Of a stretch of DNA of 64,000 nucleotides, positions 45,363 to 53,785 are shown piece by piece (position 1 is the first letter of the stretch; the number at the start of each line of letters is the position of its first letter). The stretch spans positions 97,800 to 161,799 of the forward strand of contig JASBUG010000006.1 of the NCBI GenBank assembly GCA_030148025.1. Direction: 5' to 3'. Under the pieces are notes generated by a model. It ran no database searches. It was not told the DNA's origin and saw only the letters and a list, made by a program, of their open reading frames with translations. The DNA comes from Flavobacteriaceae bacterium (GTDB lineage Bacteria > Bacteroidota > Bacteroidia > Flavobacteriales > Flavobacteriaceae). A program made the translations under genes and the position numbers.

Positions 45363-46517
45363 TTACTCAAAATCTCCATTATAAATTTTAACCTTCATAC
45401 AGTATAAATAATGTTCCATGCTAATTCGTTTAAATTTAGCGGGACTCTTTCCAGATTCGCCTCCATTATTTATACCTAATGCGATATTTGTAATAATTTC
45501 CCAACCTTTATTCCCGGAACCGAGATAATCTAAAGAGTCTAATTGCATTCTTTCTGATGACTTAGACGCAATAACAGCTGGGACTATAGTTGTTTCAAAC
45601 TCTATTAAATCTGGTTTTGTTTCACCTTTCTTGTGTCCTCCATTTTTATATCTAAATCCAAAGAAATTATTTGTTACGGCATCATAGAAAAGGAAGCCAG
45701 GGCTTATAACTCCTCCACTAGTAATGTTGTCTTTTTTAATTCCTACATAATCTGAAAAACAATGACCAGCAAATTTTTTAAATATATAAGGCAGACTATT
45801 ATCAATAGTATCTATCATGTGACCATGATTTAATCCAGTCATAGTTAGATCTTCTGGTATTTGGTTATAATGAATTACAATATTACAATTAAGGTTTTTA
45901 AATTCCTCAACAATATCTTGAATATCTCCATCAGTTTCATCTAACTCATTGTTTTCGAAATCCATTATAATGTAATCATTTGGTTTTACAGATTTTTTAA
46001 TTTGTTGAATATCTTGATAGAAAGTTTCTATAAAAGTCCTAAAAGCAAGAGTTTTAAAATCATTTCTAATCTCCTTTTCTTGTAAGGAAATAGAATTTCC
46101 CTCTCCATTTATCTGCAAATAGGAGGATATTACGGGAATTACTTTAGAGGCTATAGGTTTTAATTTCTTTAAATATTCTGTTCGCTTTTCTCTATTTGTC
46201 ACGACTGTCCTTAAGAAAAGAAGTGTAGGTGGTTTTGTGTTTCTACTTTGGGGCAGATGGACTGGTAAATCAATGAAAACTTTGTTAGCCTTAATACTCT
46301 TAATAATCGGAATATAAACATCTTCAAAGGATTTTTCTTTTCTCGAACCAAAAAGTGAAATTTGAGTATCCTTCTTTTTTTTTGAATTTACCCTATCAAG
46401 TTCTTTAACAATTTCAAGACATGGATATATTCTATCACCAAAATCAAACGATTTCAAAACTTTCGTTTCTTGTGGTCGGACTCTGAATATTGGCATATAT
46501 TTTAATGATGTATTCAT
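45363..46517 (-). CDS. Beta/sce7725-like family protein
   Basis: 384 residues with no signal or membrane segment. The N-terminus (YMPIFRVRPQETKVLKSF, then IYPCLEIVKEL) follows the pattern of the beta-protein/sce7725 families: Y-x-P, a conserved R-x-x-E and a strand ending in P-x-x-E. Later blocks are NDYIIMDFENNELDET, NIVIHYNQIPEDLT and YVGIKKDNITSGGVISPGF. The fold is likely TIM-barrel-like; activity is unknown. It follows the HigA-ImmA gene by 21 bp on the same strand and is paired with the nuclease-like gene, making it a candidate core component of a defence cassette. Confidence 0.7.
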   Translation of the reverse strand: MNTSLKYMPIFRVRPQETKVLKSFDFGDRIYPCLEIVKELDRVNSKKKKDTQISLFGSRKEKSFEDVYIPIIKSIKANKVFIDLPVHLPQSRNTKPPTLLFLRTVVTNREKRTEYLKKLKPIASKVIPVISSYLQINGEGNSISLQEKEIRNDFKTLAFRTFIETFYQDIQQIKKSVKPNDYIIMDFENNELDETDGDIQDIVEEFKNLNCNIVIHYNQIPEDLTMTGLNHGHMIDTIDNSLPYIFKKFAGHCFSDYVGIKKDNITSGGVISPGFLFYDAVTNNFFGFRYKNGGHKKGETKPDLIEFETTIVPAVIASKSSERMQLDSLDYLGSGNKGWEIITNIALGINNGGESGKSPAKFKRISMEHYLYCMKVKIYNGDFE

Positions 46518-46538
46518 TCTTCTATATTTAAAATATAA

Positions 46539-47636
46539 TTATTTTCTGTTGATATATTTATCTAATACAACCTTAAGTTTTAATTTGTTACCAAATGAAT
46601 ATGGTAATATTTCTAGGTACTGTAATCGTGCAAGTACAATGGCAGGGTGTGTATCATATTTACGCGCTAATTGTCTTATTTCTTTTTCTGAAATTTTATC
46701 TGACAATTCTTCTGTAATGTTTTCTGGCAATAGCCATTTATTAGCAAAATTATCCGCTTCAATTTCCTTTTTAGTATCTAATTCATATTCTTCCAAATCC
46801 TCTATAAAAACATCTTTTTTACCATGTAAAAGAATATGTCCTGCTTCATGAAAAAAGGAAAACCAGAAATGGTCATTAGATTTATATCTGTCTGTTAATT
46901 GTATTAAAGGGGTACCTCCAACCCATCTTGCCACACCACTAATAGGTGCTTTAGGAATATTTGCGGTGTAAATAACAGCAACTCCGACTCTAGAACAGTA
47001 CTGCTGCAAACGCAAAGCGAAATCTTCAGGATGAATTCTTATCATTTTTTTGATTTCCTTGAGGATTTCTTTAAATGCATCCTTACTATATAAACCCAAT
47101 TTTAGTTTTCTCATTTCGATTTCTCCCATTCTCAAAAAAGCAGCTAAACCTCCTAAAGTAGCTTTATGTGCATCACTTTTCCGAAAGCTAGATGTAGCAT
47201 ATCGGTTTACATACAGAGATTCCCACTGTACTGGTGTAGAAACTCCATAAAACTTCAAACATTCTTCAGCCATCACAGGGCTAACCTTTTCCGTTTTTAG
47301 ATAACCATATGCTTTCAGCTCCTTAATAGGCTGTATCTTTAACCAATCTTTATATTTTTCTAAGGTTTCCTCTTGGTTAATTCTTAATAATTTTTCGCGA
47401 TATAACATTTCTCTATTAAGCCAAAACTGTGCATCTATCCCAAGAACTTTTTCTAATTTAAGTGCTGTGGTTAATGTAATAGGTTCTTTGCCAGATATAA
47501 TATCGTTTATTTTTGAGGGTGTTTTACCCATTCTTTCTGCAAGTTCAACCTGACTCATTCTAATATGTTCAATGGTTTCTAATATAGTATCTCCAGGTTT
47601 GGAAAGAAGTTCGCGTTCATCTGCTAATTTGCTCAT
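46539..47636 (-). CDS. HigA-type antitoxin fused to ImmA/IrrE metallopeptidase
   Basis: 365 residues. An XRE helix-turn-helix (VELAERMGKTPSKINDIISG, about 28-47) is followed by a helical linker and an ImmA/IrrE zinc peptidase domain with SFFHEAGHILLHGKKDVF; the HEAGH zinc motif is intact, with EIEADNFANKWLLP as third ligand region. Such fusions are antitoxin-regulators of HigB-type toxins or stress-responsive proteases that cleave a repressor. It lies 15 bp after the toxin gene and before the beta-like gene, so all three probably share a transcript. Confidence 0.88.
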   Translation of the reverse strand: MSKLADERELLSKPGDTILETIEHIRMSQVELAERMGKTPSKINDIISGKEPITLTTALKLEKVLGIDAQFWLNREMLYREKLLRINQEETLEKYKDWLKIQPIKELKAYGYLKTEKVSPVMAEECLKFYGVSTPVQWESLYVNRYATSSFRKSDAHKATLGGLAAFLRMGEIEMRKLKLGLYSKDAFKEILKEIKKMIRIHPEDFALRLQQYCSRVGVAVIYTANIPKAPISGVARWVGGTPLIQLTDRYKSNDHFWFSFFHEAGHILLHGKKDVFIEDLEEYELDTKKEIEADNFANKWLLPENITEELSDKISEKEIRQLARKYDTHPAIVLARLQYLEILPYSFGNKLKLKVVLDKYINRK

Positions 47637-47651
47637 AATCTTAATTTTTTT

Positions 47652-47984
47652 CTAATGATAATCAACTATTTCAATGATACATATATCTGTTACAGATTTA
47701 GTGTCTAAAGAGCCATCTTCATTTGTTGGAAGTGGATTATGTGCTATTTCAAATATCATGCGGTGATTTGCGGATATATTTAATGCCCATTCTCCATCTC
47801 TATCTCCAGATAACTTATGACAATTAGCAGCTGGTATTTGCAGCAAAATATAGAGACTTGGAGATGCGTTTATATCATCTAACCTACTGGATATTCTCTT
47901 TGCATTTACACCAAAGTTTCTTTTTATCTCAGATGCGCTACTTAATTGTTTTTTCAGTTTATTCTTTTGATACTCAATTTTCAT
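47652..47984 (-). CDS. HigB/RelE-type toxin
   Basis: 110 residues from the ATG at 47984 (MKIEYQKNKLKKQLSS); an upstream ATG adds 14 hydrophobic residues and seems wrong. The pattern RISSRLDDINASPSLYILLQ, CHKLSGDRDGEWALNISANHRMIFE and the C-terminal strand CIIEIVDYH is that of the RelE/ParE superfamily, HigB branch, which cleaves mRNA on the ribosome. Toxin first, antitoxin second is the HigBA order. It may stabilise the element or respond to phage infection together with the adjacent cassette. Confidence 0.85.
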   Translation of the reverse strand: MKIEYQKNKLKKQLSSASEIKRNFGVNAKRISSRLDDINASPSLYILLQIPAANCHKLSGDRDGEWALNISANHRMIFEIAHNPLPTNEDGSLDTKSVTDICIIEIVDYH

Positions 47985-48151
47985 TAATAAAATATTTATT
48001 ACCGAAAAAAGGTAATATTTTTTCAAAAATACTATTTTATACTTAAATAATCATCAGATTTTGAAAGTATATTTAAAATATCACAAAACAAAAGGTTGAT
48101 TATAAGCGGTGTAAAAAATTAAGTCATAGATAAATGAATTCTTTTAATAAA

Positions 48152-48814
48152 TCATATCCTCTTATCTCTACTATTACTATCAAATGCAATCAAATTGAAC
48201 AATTGTCTCATTCTTGAACGTACTCGTTTTCCATAGCGTTCTTCCAATTCCTTAGCATTCAAGTTCGTGGTTGCATGAGTTTTTACTTTATTCAATAAAA
48301 ATAAATCATGACGGTTTAGAAGTATTTCTCCCAAAACGTTACAATCTTTTCCAAAATGCCTACCAGTGGGTTCCACCCCCAAATCATCAAAACAGAAATA
48401 TTTACTATCCCCAAATTGTCTAATTGTCGAATATCCAATGTTATTAAAAGAAAATACAATATTTCGGGTCGGTATAACTTCATAAGGTTTTCTATATGGC
48501 ACTAAGTATCTAATCAGTCTAAGTAAAGAAGTCTTCCCACAGCCAACAGGCCCGGAAAGTAATATTCCCTTATCAATGTCTATGTCATATTCATCACATG
48601 CTGATTGGTCTTGAATTATGTAAAGGCATAGTTTGTAAATTATCTCCTTGTCCTCTTCATAAATCCTGAACTTCTTTCCAAACAGTAGTTTTCCCTTTGC
48701 ATTTAAATATATGAGCATCTTGTCAAATTCGTAAAGAATCTGATTTCCTTTTAGTGTACCCAATTGATATTGCACGGCGCCTTCAATAATAATATGGGGA
48801 TTTGGCAAGTTCAT
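48152..48814 (-). CDS. DnaC/IstB-like AAA ATPase
   Basis: 220 residues with Walker A LLSGPVGCGKTSLLRLI and Walker B KYFCFDDLGVEP, followed by the sensor-like TTNLNAKELEERYGKRVRSRM, where the last Arg is the arginine finger region. This is the layout of DnaC/IstB helicase loaders. It overlaps the upstream winged-helix gene by 4 bp. The pair probably serves replication of the excised element, loading the host helicase at its origin. It is not next to an IS21 transposase. Confidence 0.85.
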   Translation of the reverse strand: MNLPNPHIIIEGAVQYQLGTLKGNQILYEFDKMLIYLNAKGKLLFGKKFRIYEEDKEIIYKLCLYIIQDQSACDEYDIDIDKGILLSGPVGCGKTSLLRLIRYLVPYRKPYEVIPTRNIVFSFNNIGYSTIRQFGDSKYFCFDDLGVEPTGRHFGKDCNVLGEILLNRHDLFLLNKVKTHATTNLNAKELEERYGKRVRSRMRQLFNLIAFDSNSRDKRI

Positions 48815-49332
48815 AACGGGTCATCATAATTTTTATCTGAAGCTATCTGTAGGTTGTCTCCATTTGGGACACTCGCGGAAAGTTTTTCCAAATTAGAATT
48901 TTCAAAATTTAGTTCTTCTTGTTTATTATTGTTTTTAAACGTTTGAATATGTTTATTTATAGGTACTAATTCTTGTCCATGACTTGTCTTAGTTTCGGCA
49001 CGACTTAGGTACATGGCTTGTTCGGAACTTGTCCCAAAATTGAACATCTTAATTTGGCTTCCCTTAAATGGATTATGTGAAGGTAAATACAGAATATAAT
49101 TCCAATAACTCAAATTTTTGATACAACGATGGTAAGTGGATTTCGAACCGATTTTGGAAAATCTCATTACTTCTTCTCTGTTGATATAAAAAACATTTAC
49201 AAATCGATTGGAATTCCAAATTTGAAAAAGCGCAAAATAAAGGCTTATATGGGTTGGGTTTAAACGTTTGTCTTTTGAGAATTGCACGAAAACACCATTT
49301 AAGTGCCTGACATAATTAACCTGTTCCAACAC
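48811..49332 (-). CDS. Winged-helix replication-initiator-like protein
   Basis: 173 residues. The first 110 look like a winged helix of the DnaD/RepA N-terminal kind: LNPTHISLYFALFQIWNSN, INREEVMRFSKIGSKSTYHR and KNLSYWNYILYLPSHNPFKGSQI. The tail is low-complexity and polar. It shares one base with the Xis-like gene upstream and 4 bp with the DnaC-like gene downstream. I read it as a replication or partition component by context; no DNA target is visible. Confidence 0.6.
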   Translation of the reverse strand: MLEQVNYVRHLNGVFVQFSKDKRLNPTHISLYFALFQIWNSNRFVNVFYINREEVMRFSKIGSKSTYHRCIKNLSYWNYILYLPSHNPFKGSQIKMFNFGTSSEQAMYLSRAETKTSHGQELVPINKHIQTFKNNNKQEELNFENSNLEKLSASVPNGDNLQIASDKNYDDPL

Positions 49333-49613
49333 TATGGGATTTTATTATTTATTCTATTTTTCTCAAGTACTTGCATGATTTCTTCATAATCATAATATAA
49401 TACACCGCCTACCCTGGTATAAGGAAGTGTCCCATTGATTCTTAAGTTTTGCAGTGTGCCAGAAGAGATACCTAACAATTCCCTTACCTCGGGTGATTTT
49501 AGCCATTTCTTTATTGGCTGGTCTGAGTTGTTCTGGAGTAGTTTTCTAATTTCATCAAGTAATTCCAGCTTGAATTCCATGAGATCTTCTGTAGTAATAA
49601 TAGTAGCACCCAT
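49332..49613 (-). CDS. Helix-turn-helix excisionase-like protein
   Basis: 93 residues: a helical start, then a MerR/excisionase-type helix-turn-helix (KKWLKSPEVRELLGISSGTL) with a wing (TLPYTRVGGVLYYDYEEIMQ). Proteins of this kind lie near the mobilisation region in bacteroidete conjugative elements and include Xis factors. It is the first gene of a leftward unit with the replication pair. Its leader contains a terminator-like hairpin, which suggests regulation by attenuation. Confidence 0.82.
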   Translation of the reverse strand: MGATIITTEDLMEFKLELLDEIRKLLQNNSDQPIKKWLKSPEVRELLGISSGTLQNLRINGTLPYTRVGGVLYYDYEEIMQVLEKNRINNKIP

Positions 49614-49626
49614 TTTGTAAAACGTA

Positions 49627-49673
49627 TTAAAAAGAGGCCATCACCTTACCTTCACCTAATTTGACAGCCTCTT
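49627..49673 (-). promoter_or_regulatory. Terminator-like hairpin in the leader of the Xis-like gene
   Basis: On the leftward strand AAGAGGC (49673-49667) pairs with GCCTCTT (49638-49632) and is followed by a T run, then the ATG 14 bp further on. A terminator immediately before a start codon suggests an attenuator, or termination of an upstream small RNA. Confidence 0.6.
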
Positions 49674-49690
49674 CTGATTTGACTTTCGTT
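49674..49690 (+). repeat. 17-bp repeat shared with the integrase leader (copy 2)
   Basis: CTGATTTGACTTTCGTT is identical to 35101-35117. Here it abuts the leader hairpin of the Xis-like gene, but in the opposite orientation relative to that gene. Confidence 0.6.
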
Positions 49691-49856
49691 TTACAAAATT
49701 CTAAGAGTAATTTTAAATATTATCAATATCTATGGATAGGGTGGGAAAGATTTATTTTACGTGAATTTTCATGCATTTTATTCCTTATTGTTAAGGACAT
49801 TGAGGTTGAATGTTCTAATTTTTAACCAATTTTTATGGAATCCATTAAGGCTGACC

Positions 49857-49889
49857 TTAATCCCAAGTTGGCACCCAACTTGGGATTAA
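49857..49889. terminator. Perfect 15-bp hairpin at the rteC stop codon
   Basis: TTAATCCCAAGTTGG and CCAACTTGGGATTAA form a perfect stem around CAC. The right arm contains the stop codon of the leftward rteC gene. There is no T run after it on the leftward strand, so it may act as an mRNA-stabilising hairpin or protein site as well as a terminator. Confidence 0.6.
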
Positions 49890-50725
49890 TCATCTAGTGC
49901 TTCCATGCGTCGGTTGAGTAGTTCAATTAATTTATCTAGAAATTTAGTTTTACTGTTCTTCCTGGCTCTTATTTCAATAAATGTGTGATAATAATTACCT
50001 AAATCGATATTAAATATGTATTCAAAATAGGATGCCATTTCTTTAATATCAACCGTACCACTATTTATAACACCACTAGAATGAAAAGCATATATCATCT
50101 CAATTAGTTCGGTTTTACTTCCAGTCCAAAATAATTTTGACGGTTCGTTCATTGTTTTTAACATTGTATTTTCTGTGTTGAATTCTAATTTTTCAATCTC
50201 CTGTTGTAAGTAAACGATAAGCATATCAAATGCCATAATTGTTGCTACAGTATTATCTTGACAAGTTGAGAATTGATCATCTATTAAATAATGAAAGGAG
50301 TCTGGAGGTAATCTCAAATCACTGTTTCCTCGGATGAAATATTGTTCATCCATAGAGGTAGCTCCTCGCCTATAGTAATTATAAAATTCAAGATTGTCAT
50401 TGAAATAAGATTGGAGCTTATCAATTTGATTATTAAAGTACTTAACCTGTGTTTTATTGCTACTTCTTGGTCTTTTACTTTCAATTGTAAAGAGTTTAAC
50501 ATAGTAAATTAGCTTACTGAAGATTTGTGGCTTTACATGTTTAAAAAAAAATATTTCTTCAGTTTTTGATGAAAACTCTTTATTGATAACTTCTTTCTGT
50601 AGTTCTTTTATACACTTTTCAACTTTGGTAATACCACTTTCTGCCTTATATAGTACATCTTCACTACCTGCTTCCAAATCTTCCAACTTAGATTCTAAAT
50701 CTGATAACAATTCTTGAAATTTCAT
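49886..50725 (-). CDS. rteC: RteC-like regulator of element excision
   Basis: 279 residues, mostly helical. The signature FFFKHVKPQIFSKLIYYVKLFTIESKRP near residue 60 and the middle QYFIRGNSDLRLPPDSFHYLIDDQFSTCQD belong to RteC. A C-terminal part has TGSKTELIEMIYAFHSSGVINSG, then a DNA-binding-like end. In CTnDOT, RteC activates the excision operon in response to tetracycline via RteA/RteB. No RteA, RteB or tetQ is nearby here, so the inducing signal is different. It is 15 bp after the oxoamine synthase gene and may share its transcript. Confidence 0.85.
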   Translation of the reverse strand: MKFQELLSDLESKLEDLEAGSEDVLYKAESGITKVEKCIKELQKEVINKEFSSKTEEIFFFKHVKPQIFSKLIYYVKLFTIESKRPRSSNKTQVKYFNNQIDKLQSYFNDNLEFYNYYRRGATSMDEQYFIRGNSDLRLPPDSFHYLIDDQFSTCQDNTVATIMAFDMLIVYLQQEIEKLEFNTENTMLKTMNEPSKLFWTGSKTELIEMIYAFHSSGVINSGTVDIKEMASYFEYIFNIDLGNYYHTFIEIRARKNSKTKFLDKLIELLNRRMEALDD

Positions 50726-50740
50726 GTTACAAAAGCACTG

Positions 50741-53143
50741 TTATCTCTGATTTTCCATTACTCCCATTAATTCGATACTATAATTGTCTGATGCCTGTAT
50801 ATAGGCAAATTTTTCATTCACAACAGCTCCAAGTTTTCTCTTTTCAAATGCAGCTGTCATCCCAAAATCTATGCGTTTAAACTTTAGATTAATAGCTCGC
50901 TTTATAGTCTGATATAGAAGCTGTCTATAAATATGATGGGATTTTACATATTTATAGTCTAGTCCTACGAAAGCTGGACTATAGACTTCATCTAAATTAT
51001 TATAACAGAGCATTACCCCTATTAGCTTCTTTGGATTATCTTTTAAACTTATTGTTATAAACTCCCAATTCGGATGGCTACACATTTTTGCGAATAATTT
51101 ATCGGGGAAAGAGAATGTATTCAGTCCCAAATTATTTTGATGTACATTATTGTACAATCTCTTTATTTGAGGTATAAAATGTGCTTCTGGATTTTTTAAA
51201 AACTTAATATCAAAATCAGGTTCAAGAGCTTGAATCTCTTTACGATAATGCCGTCTATTTCGAGTTGACAACTCATTTATATGATCTTCAATAGACTGTT
51301 TTTCTTTAAGCATAACCAGACACGAATCCGGCATTTGGATCTTAATAAAACCTTGACCGTGGAAAAACTGGTTTAATCTGTCTTCTATGTCAAAATCCCT
51401 TAAAACAACCATTTTAGCTTCAAGATTTTGTTCCAGATTTTCCAACGTTTGCATCAATACATTTAAACCGAGTTCGGCTAAATCATGACTTCGATCAAGG
51501 TAAATATGTTCACCTTCAGTAAAAAGAGAACCCATACTAACCACTTTAGAAGTTAAATAATATGGATTGGTTAATCTTTCTTTTTCAATTTGCACAGAAA
51601 CATTTGGTTTAGACAACATATCATCTTTCCATAAGGCTAAGGTGAAAAAAGTTGCCAAAATGGGTTTTAAATTCTTATCTCTAATTATTAAGTATCTAAA
51701 TTCCCAGTTGTGCTCTTCATTAGTGTTTTCTGAAAAAACATCCTCTAGGAATTTGAGCCCTTCCCAATCAAAGACACCTTTTTTTCCTAACAGATTATTC
51801 CAAAGATTCTTATCTATTTTCTGGATCGTGTTCTCTAATTGAACATTCAAATCAGAATTGGATAACATAGTCTTTTCAAGTGGTTTAATTTTAAATGCGT
51901 GATATACTCGGTCTAAATTTGTGAACGTATCTTCTAATGATTTAGGAAAATGATAAACCATCGCATCCACCATCTCTTTAATTTCTTCTAGCTCATTGTG
52001 CCTTGAAATGGTAATTCTAACTCCCGTATTTTTTACCGGAACAGCTGGAAAAATTCCAAGATTGACAAAAAATCCCTCTTTCATTAATCTATTTACAAAG
52101 TTATATCCTGTTTTAGGCATTCCGGTTCCTATATAAAAAACTGGGGAATTGTTATTGTCAATCAAGGGTAAATTGGTCTGCGTTAAAAGTTCATTAAAAT
52201 ATTGTGTTCTTTGCTTCAATTCTTTTTGGAACTTATAAATTTCAGGTGATAAATGAATCTTTGCTGAAGCTGTAGCTGCAGCTACCGAAGCAGGTTCGAG
52301 CTGAGCAGAAAAGGTTAAAGGACCTCCAAAGGTTTTGATTTTTTTGTACATTTTTTTATCAGAGCATGCCAAAACTGCTCCACTCGCTCCAAAGGTTTTA
52401 CTAAGTGTTCCAAACAATAGCATTTGATCCGTAACCTCTTCGATTTCACTAAGAACATAGCCAGTGCCGTTTTTACCTATCCAACTCATTCCATGAACGT
52501 CATCAAAGTAAAGATGCAACTGTGGATATTTATTAGCCAATTCCATTAATTCCTTAATTGGGGCATAATCACCGTACATGGAATAGATACCATCGGCCAT
52601 ATACCAAATTTTTCTTCTCTTAGGAGAAAGAGATTTTATTTTGTCTTCGAGCATATCTATTTGATTATGTCGAATCATTTCAATGGGTACACTTCTGGTC
52701 TTAAGAACCCTTGCAGCACTCTGTACACTCCAATGAACCTGATGATCCAGGATGATAGCATCTTGGTCATCGACAGCGCTAGGAATTACACCTAAATGAC
52801 CAAGTGTACTATTCTTGGTAATAATGATTGGGGTTTGGTACATCTCTGTTACACAGCTCTCTAATTCTTTATAAAGAGGATGTGATATGTAAGATTTGGA
52901 CAATGGAAATTGGGTACCATATTGTCGTATTGCAGAAACTGCAGCTTCCTTCAATCTTGGGTCTTGTTCCAAGCCTAGGTAGCCGGTAGTTCCGAAATGA
53001 AATAATCGTTTACCTTTAATAATAATTGTCCTTCCAGGTAATTCATTTTCATCTGCATATAAATGTAAAACTCCTTCTTCCTTAGCGTCTGTGAATACCT
53101 CATTTACTGTTTCTAAAAAGTTGTTGTGTTTAATTTTTGCCAT
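50741..53143 (-). CDS. Alpha-oxoamine synthase fused to a GNAT/FemAB-like acyltransferase
   Basis: 800 residues from the ATG at 53143 (MAKIKHNNFLETVNE); an upstream ATG adds 12 odd residues. Residues 1-400 are a PLP fold I alpha-oxoamine synthase, with YFDDVHGMSWIGKNG (212-226) and the PLP lysine K249 in FGTLSKTFGASG. Relatives include serine palmitoyltransferase, CqsA and KBL, which join an amino acid to an acyl-CoA. Residues about 440-790 resemble a GNAT or FemAB-like acyltransferase, with STRNRRHYRKEIQALEPDF. A single chain could form an aminoketone and then acylate its nitrogen, as SPT and bacterial ceramide synthase do separately. Substrates are not known. Confidence 0.8.
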   Translation of the reverse strand: MAKIKHNNFLETVNEVFTDAKEEGVLHLYADENELPGRTIIIKGKRLFHFGTTGYLGLEQDPRLKEAAVSAIRQYGTQFPLSKSYISHPLYKELESCVTEMYQTPIIITKNSTLGHLGVIPSAVDDQDAIILDHQVHWSVQSAARVLKTRSVPIEMIRHNQIDMLEDKIKSLSPKRRKIWYMADGIYSMYGDYAPIKELMELANKYPQLHLYFDDVHGMSWIGKNGTGYVLSEIEEVTDQMLLFGTLSKTFGASGAVLACSDKKMYKKIKTFGGPLTFSAQLEPASVAAATASAKIHLSPEIYKFQKELKQRTQYFNELLTQTNLPLIDNNNSPVFYIGTGMPKTGYNFVNRLMKEGFFVNLGIFPAVPVKNTGVRITISRHNELEEIKEMVDAMVYHFPKSLEDTFTNLDRVYHAFKIKPLEKTMLSNSDLNVQLENTIQKIDKNLWNNLLGKKGVFDWEGLKFLEDVFSENTNEEHNWEFRYLIIRDKNLKPILATFFTLALWKDDMLSKPNVSVQIEKERLTNPYYLTSKVVSMGSLFTEGEHIYLDRSHDLAELGLNVLMQTLENLEQNLEAKMVVLRDFDIEDRLNQFFHGQGFIKIQMPDSCLVMLKEKQSIEDHINELSTRNRRHYRKEIQALEPDFDIKFLKNPEAHFIPQIKRLYNNVHQNNLGLNTFSFPDKLFAKMCSHPNWEFITISLKDNPKKLIGVMLCYNNLDEVYSPAFVGLDYKYVKSHHIYRQLLYQTIKRAINLKFKRIDFGMTAAFEKRKLGAVVNEKFAYIQASDNYSIELMGVMENQR

Positions 53144-53210
53144 ATTATATAGAATTAGAGTCATAAAATTTAATGGCATTTATTGGAATTTATGTGATTA
53201 CTTAATTATA

Positions 53211-53250
53211 TAATCCGTTTTTTACAACTTTTAATCCCATTATTACAACT
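53211..53250 (+). promoter_or_regulatory. Tandem 19-nt sites, candidate AraC operator (copy 1)
   Basis: TAATCCGTTTTTTACAACT (53211-53229) and TAATCCCATTATTACAACT (53232-53250) agree at 16 of 19 positions and are spaced by exactly 21 bp, two helical turns. They lie between the divergent oxoamine synthase and STAS/AraC genes. A related pair precedes mauE. Confidence 0.75.
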
Positions 53251-53303
53251 ATAACAGCATCAAACACAATACTATATGTCATTTTTAGCTACAATTGTAT
53301 TTA

Positions 53304-53311
53304 TAATTTTG
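53304..53311 (+). promoter_or_regulatory. -7 promoter box of the STAS-AraC operon
   Basis: TAATTTTG fits TAnnTTTG and lies 32 bp before the ATG at 53344. The -33 region (TTTT at 53282) is a weak match, in keeping with an activator-dependent promoter. Confidence 0.45.
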
Positions 53312-53343
53312 TAATTTTAACATTCACCAGTTTTCTGCCCACA

Positions 53344-53736
53344 ATGCTTTTAAAACAAATTGAAAATGACTATGCTACGTATTCTATTGATGACGGCATA
53401 GTTTATATAATCTATAAGGAAGGCATCAGTCTTGATCTTAATGCCGCGGTCAAAGTAGTAGAAGATAGACTTGCTTTTCAGAACGATAAATTCTATCCGG
53501 TTTTATGCGACATTCATGGAGTTAAAGAAGTTGATAAATCAGCAAGGGATTACTTGGCTGTTGAAGGATCTTTATTGATTACTTCAGTGGCATTTATAGT
53601 TAAACCACCCGTTTCTTCATGGCTATCTGAATTTTATTTGCTAACCAGTAAACCTCCAGTACCAACAAAAGCGTTTACAGAATTATTAGAAGCAAAAAAA
53701 TTTCTAAACAAGTTTAAGGATAACACACGCTCCTAA
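53344..53736 (+). CDS. STAS/SpoIIAA-like domain protein
   Basis: 130 residues, a single alpha/beta domain without signal peptide. The strands YATYSIDDGIVYIIYKEG and FYPVLCDIHGVKEVDKSAR, then YLAVEGSLLITSVAFIVKPP and a C-terminal helix (AFTELLEAKKFLNKF), resemble the SpoIIAA or STAS-like proteins (DUF7793 type) common in Flavobacteria. The role is unknown, possibly protein-protein regulation. It starts the rightward operon with the AraC-type gene 49 bp downstream and is divergent from the oxoamine synthase gene. Confidence 0.7.
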   Translation: MLLKQIENDYATYSIDDGIVYIIYKEGISLDLNAAVKVVEDRLAFQNDKFYPVLCDIHGVKEVDKSARDYLAVEGSLLITSVAFIVKPPVSSWLSEFYLLTSKPPVPTKAFTELLEAKKFLNKFKDNTRS

Positions 53737-53785
53737 AACAATGGATAGATAACTTAAAAATTGGCGTAATAATAAATCTATAAAA

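Noticed and set aside
35101..49690. The 17-bp repeats as ends of a smaller nested element
   Set aside because: One lies inside the integrase leader and the other inside the Xis leader, and transfer genes plus cargo continue past 49.7 kb, so they are not convincing ends.
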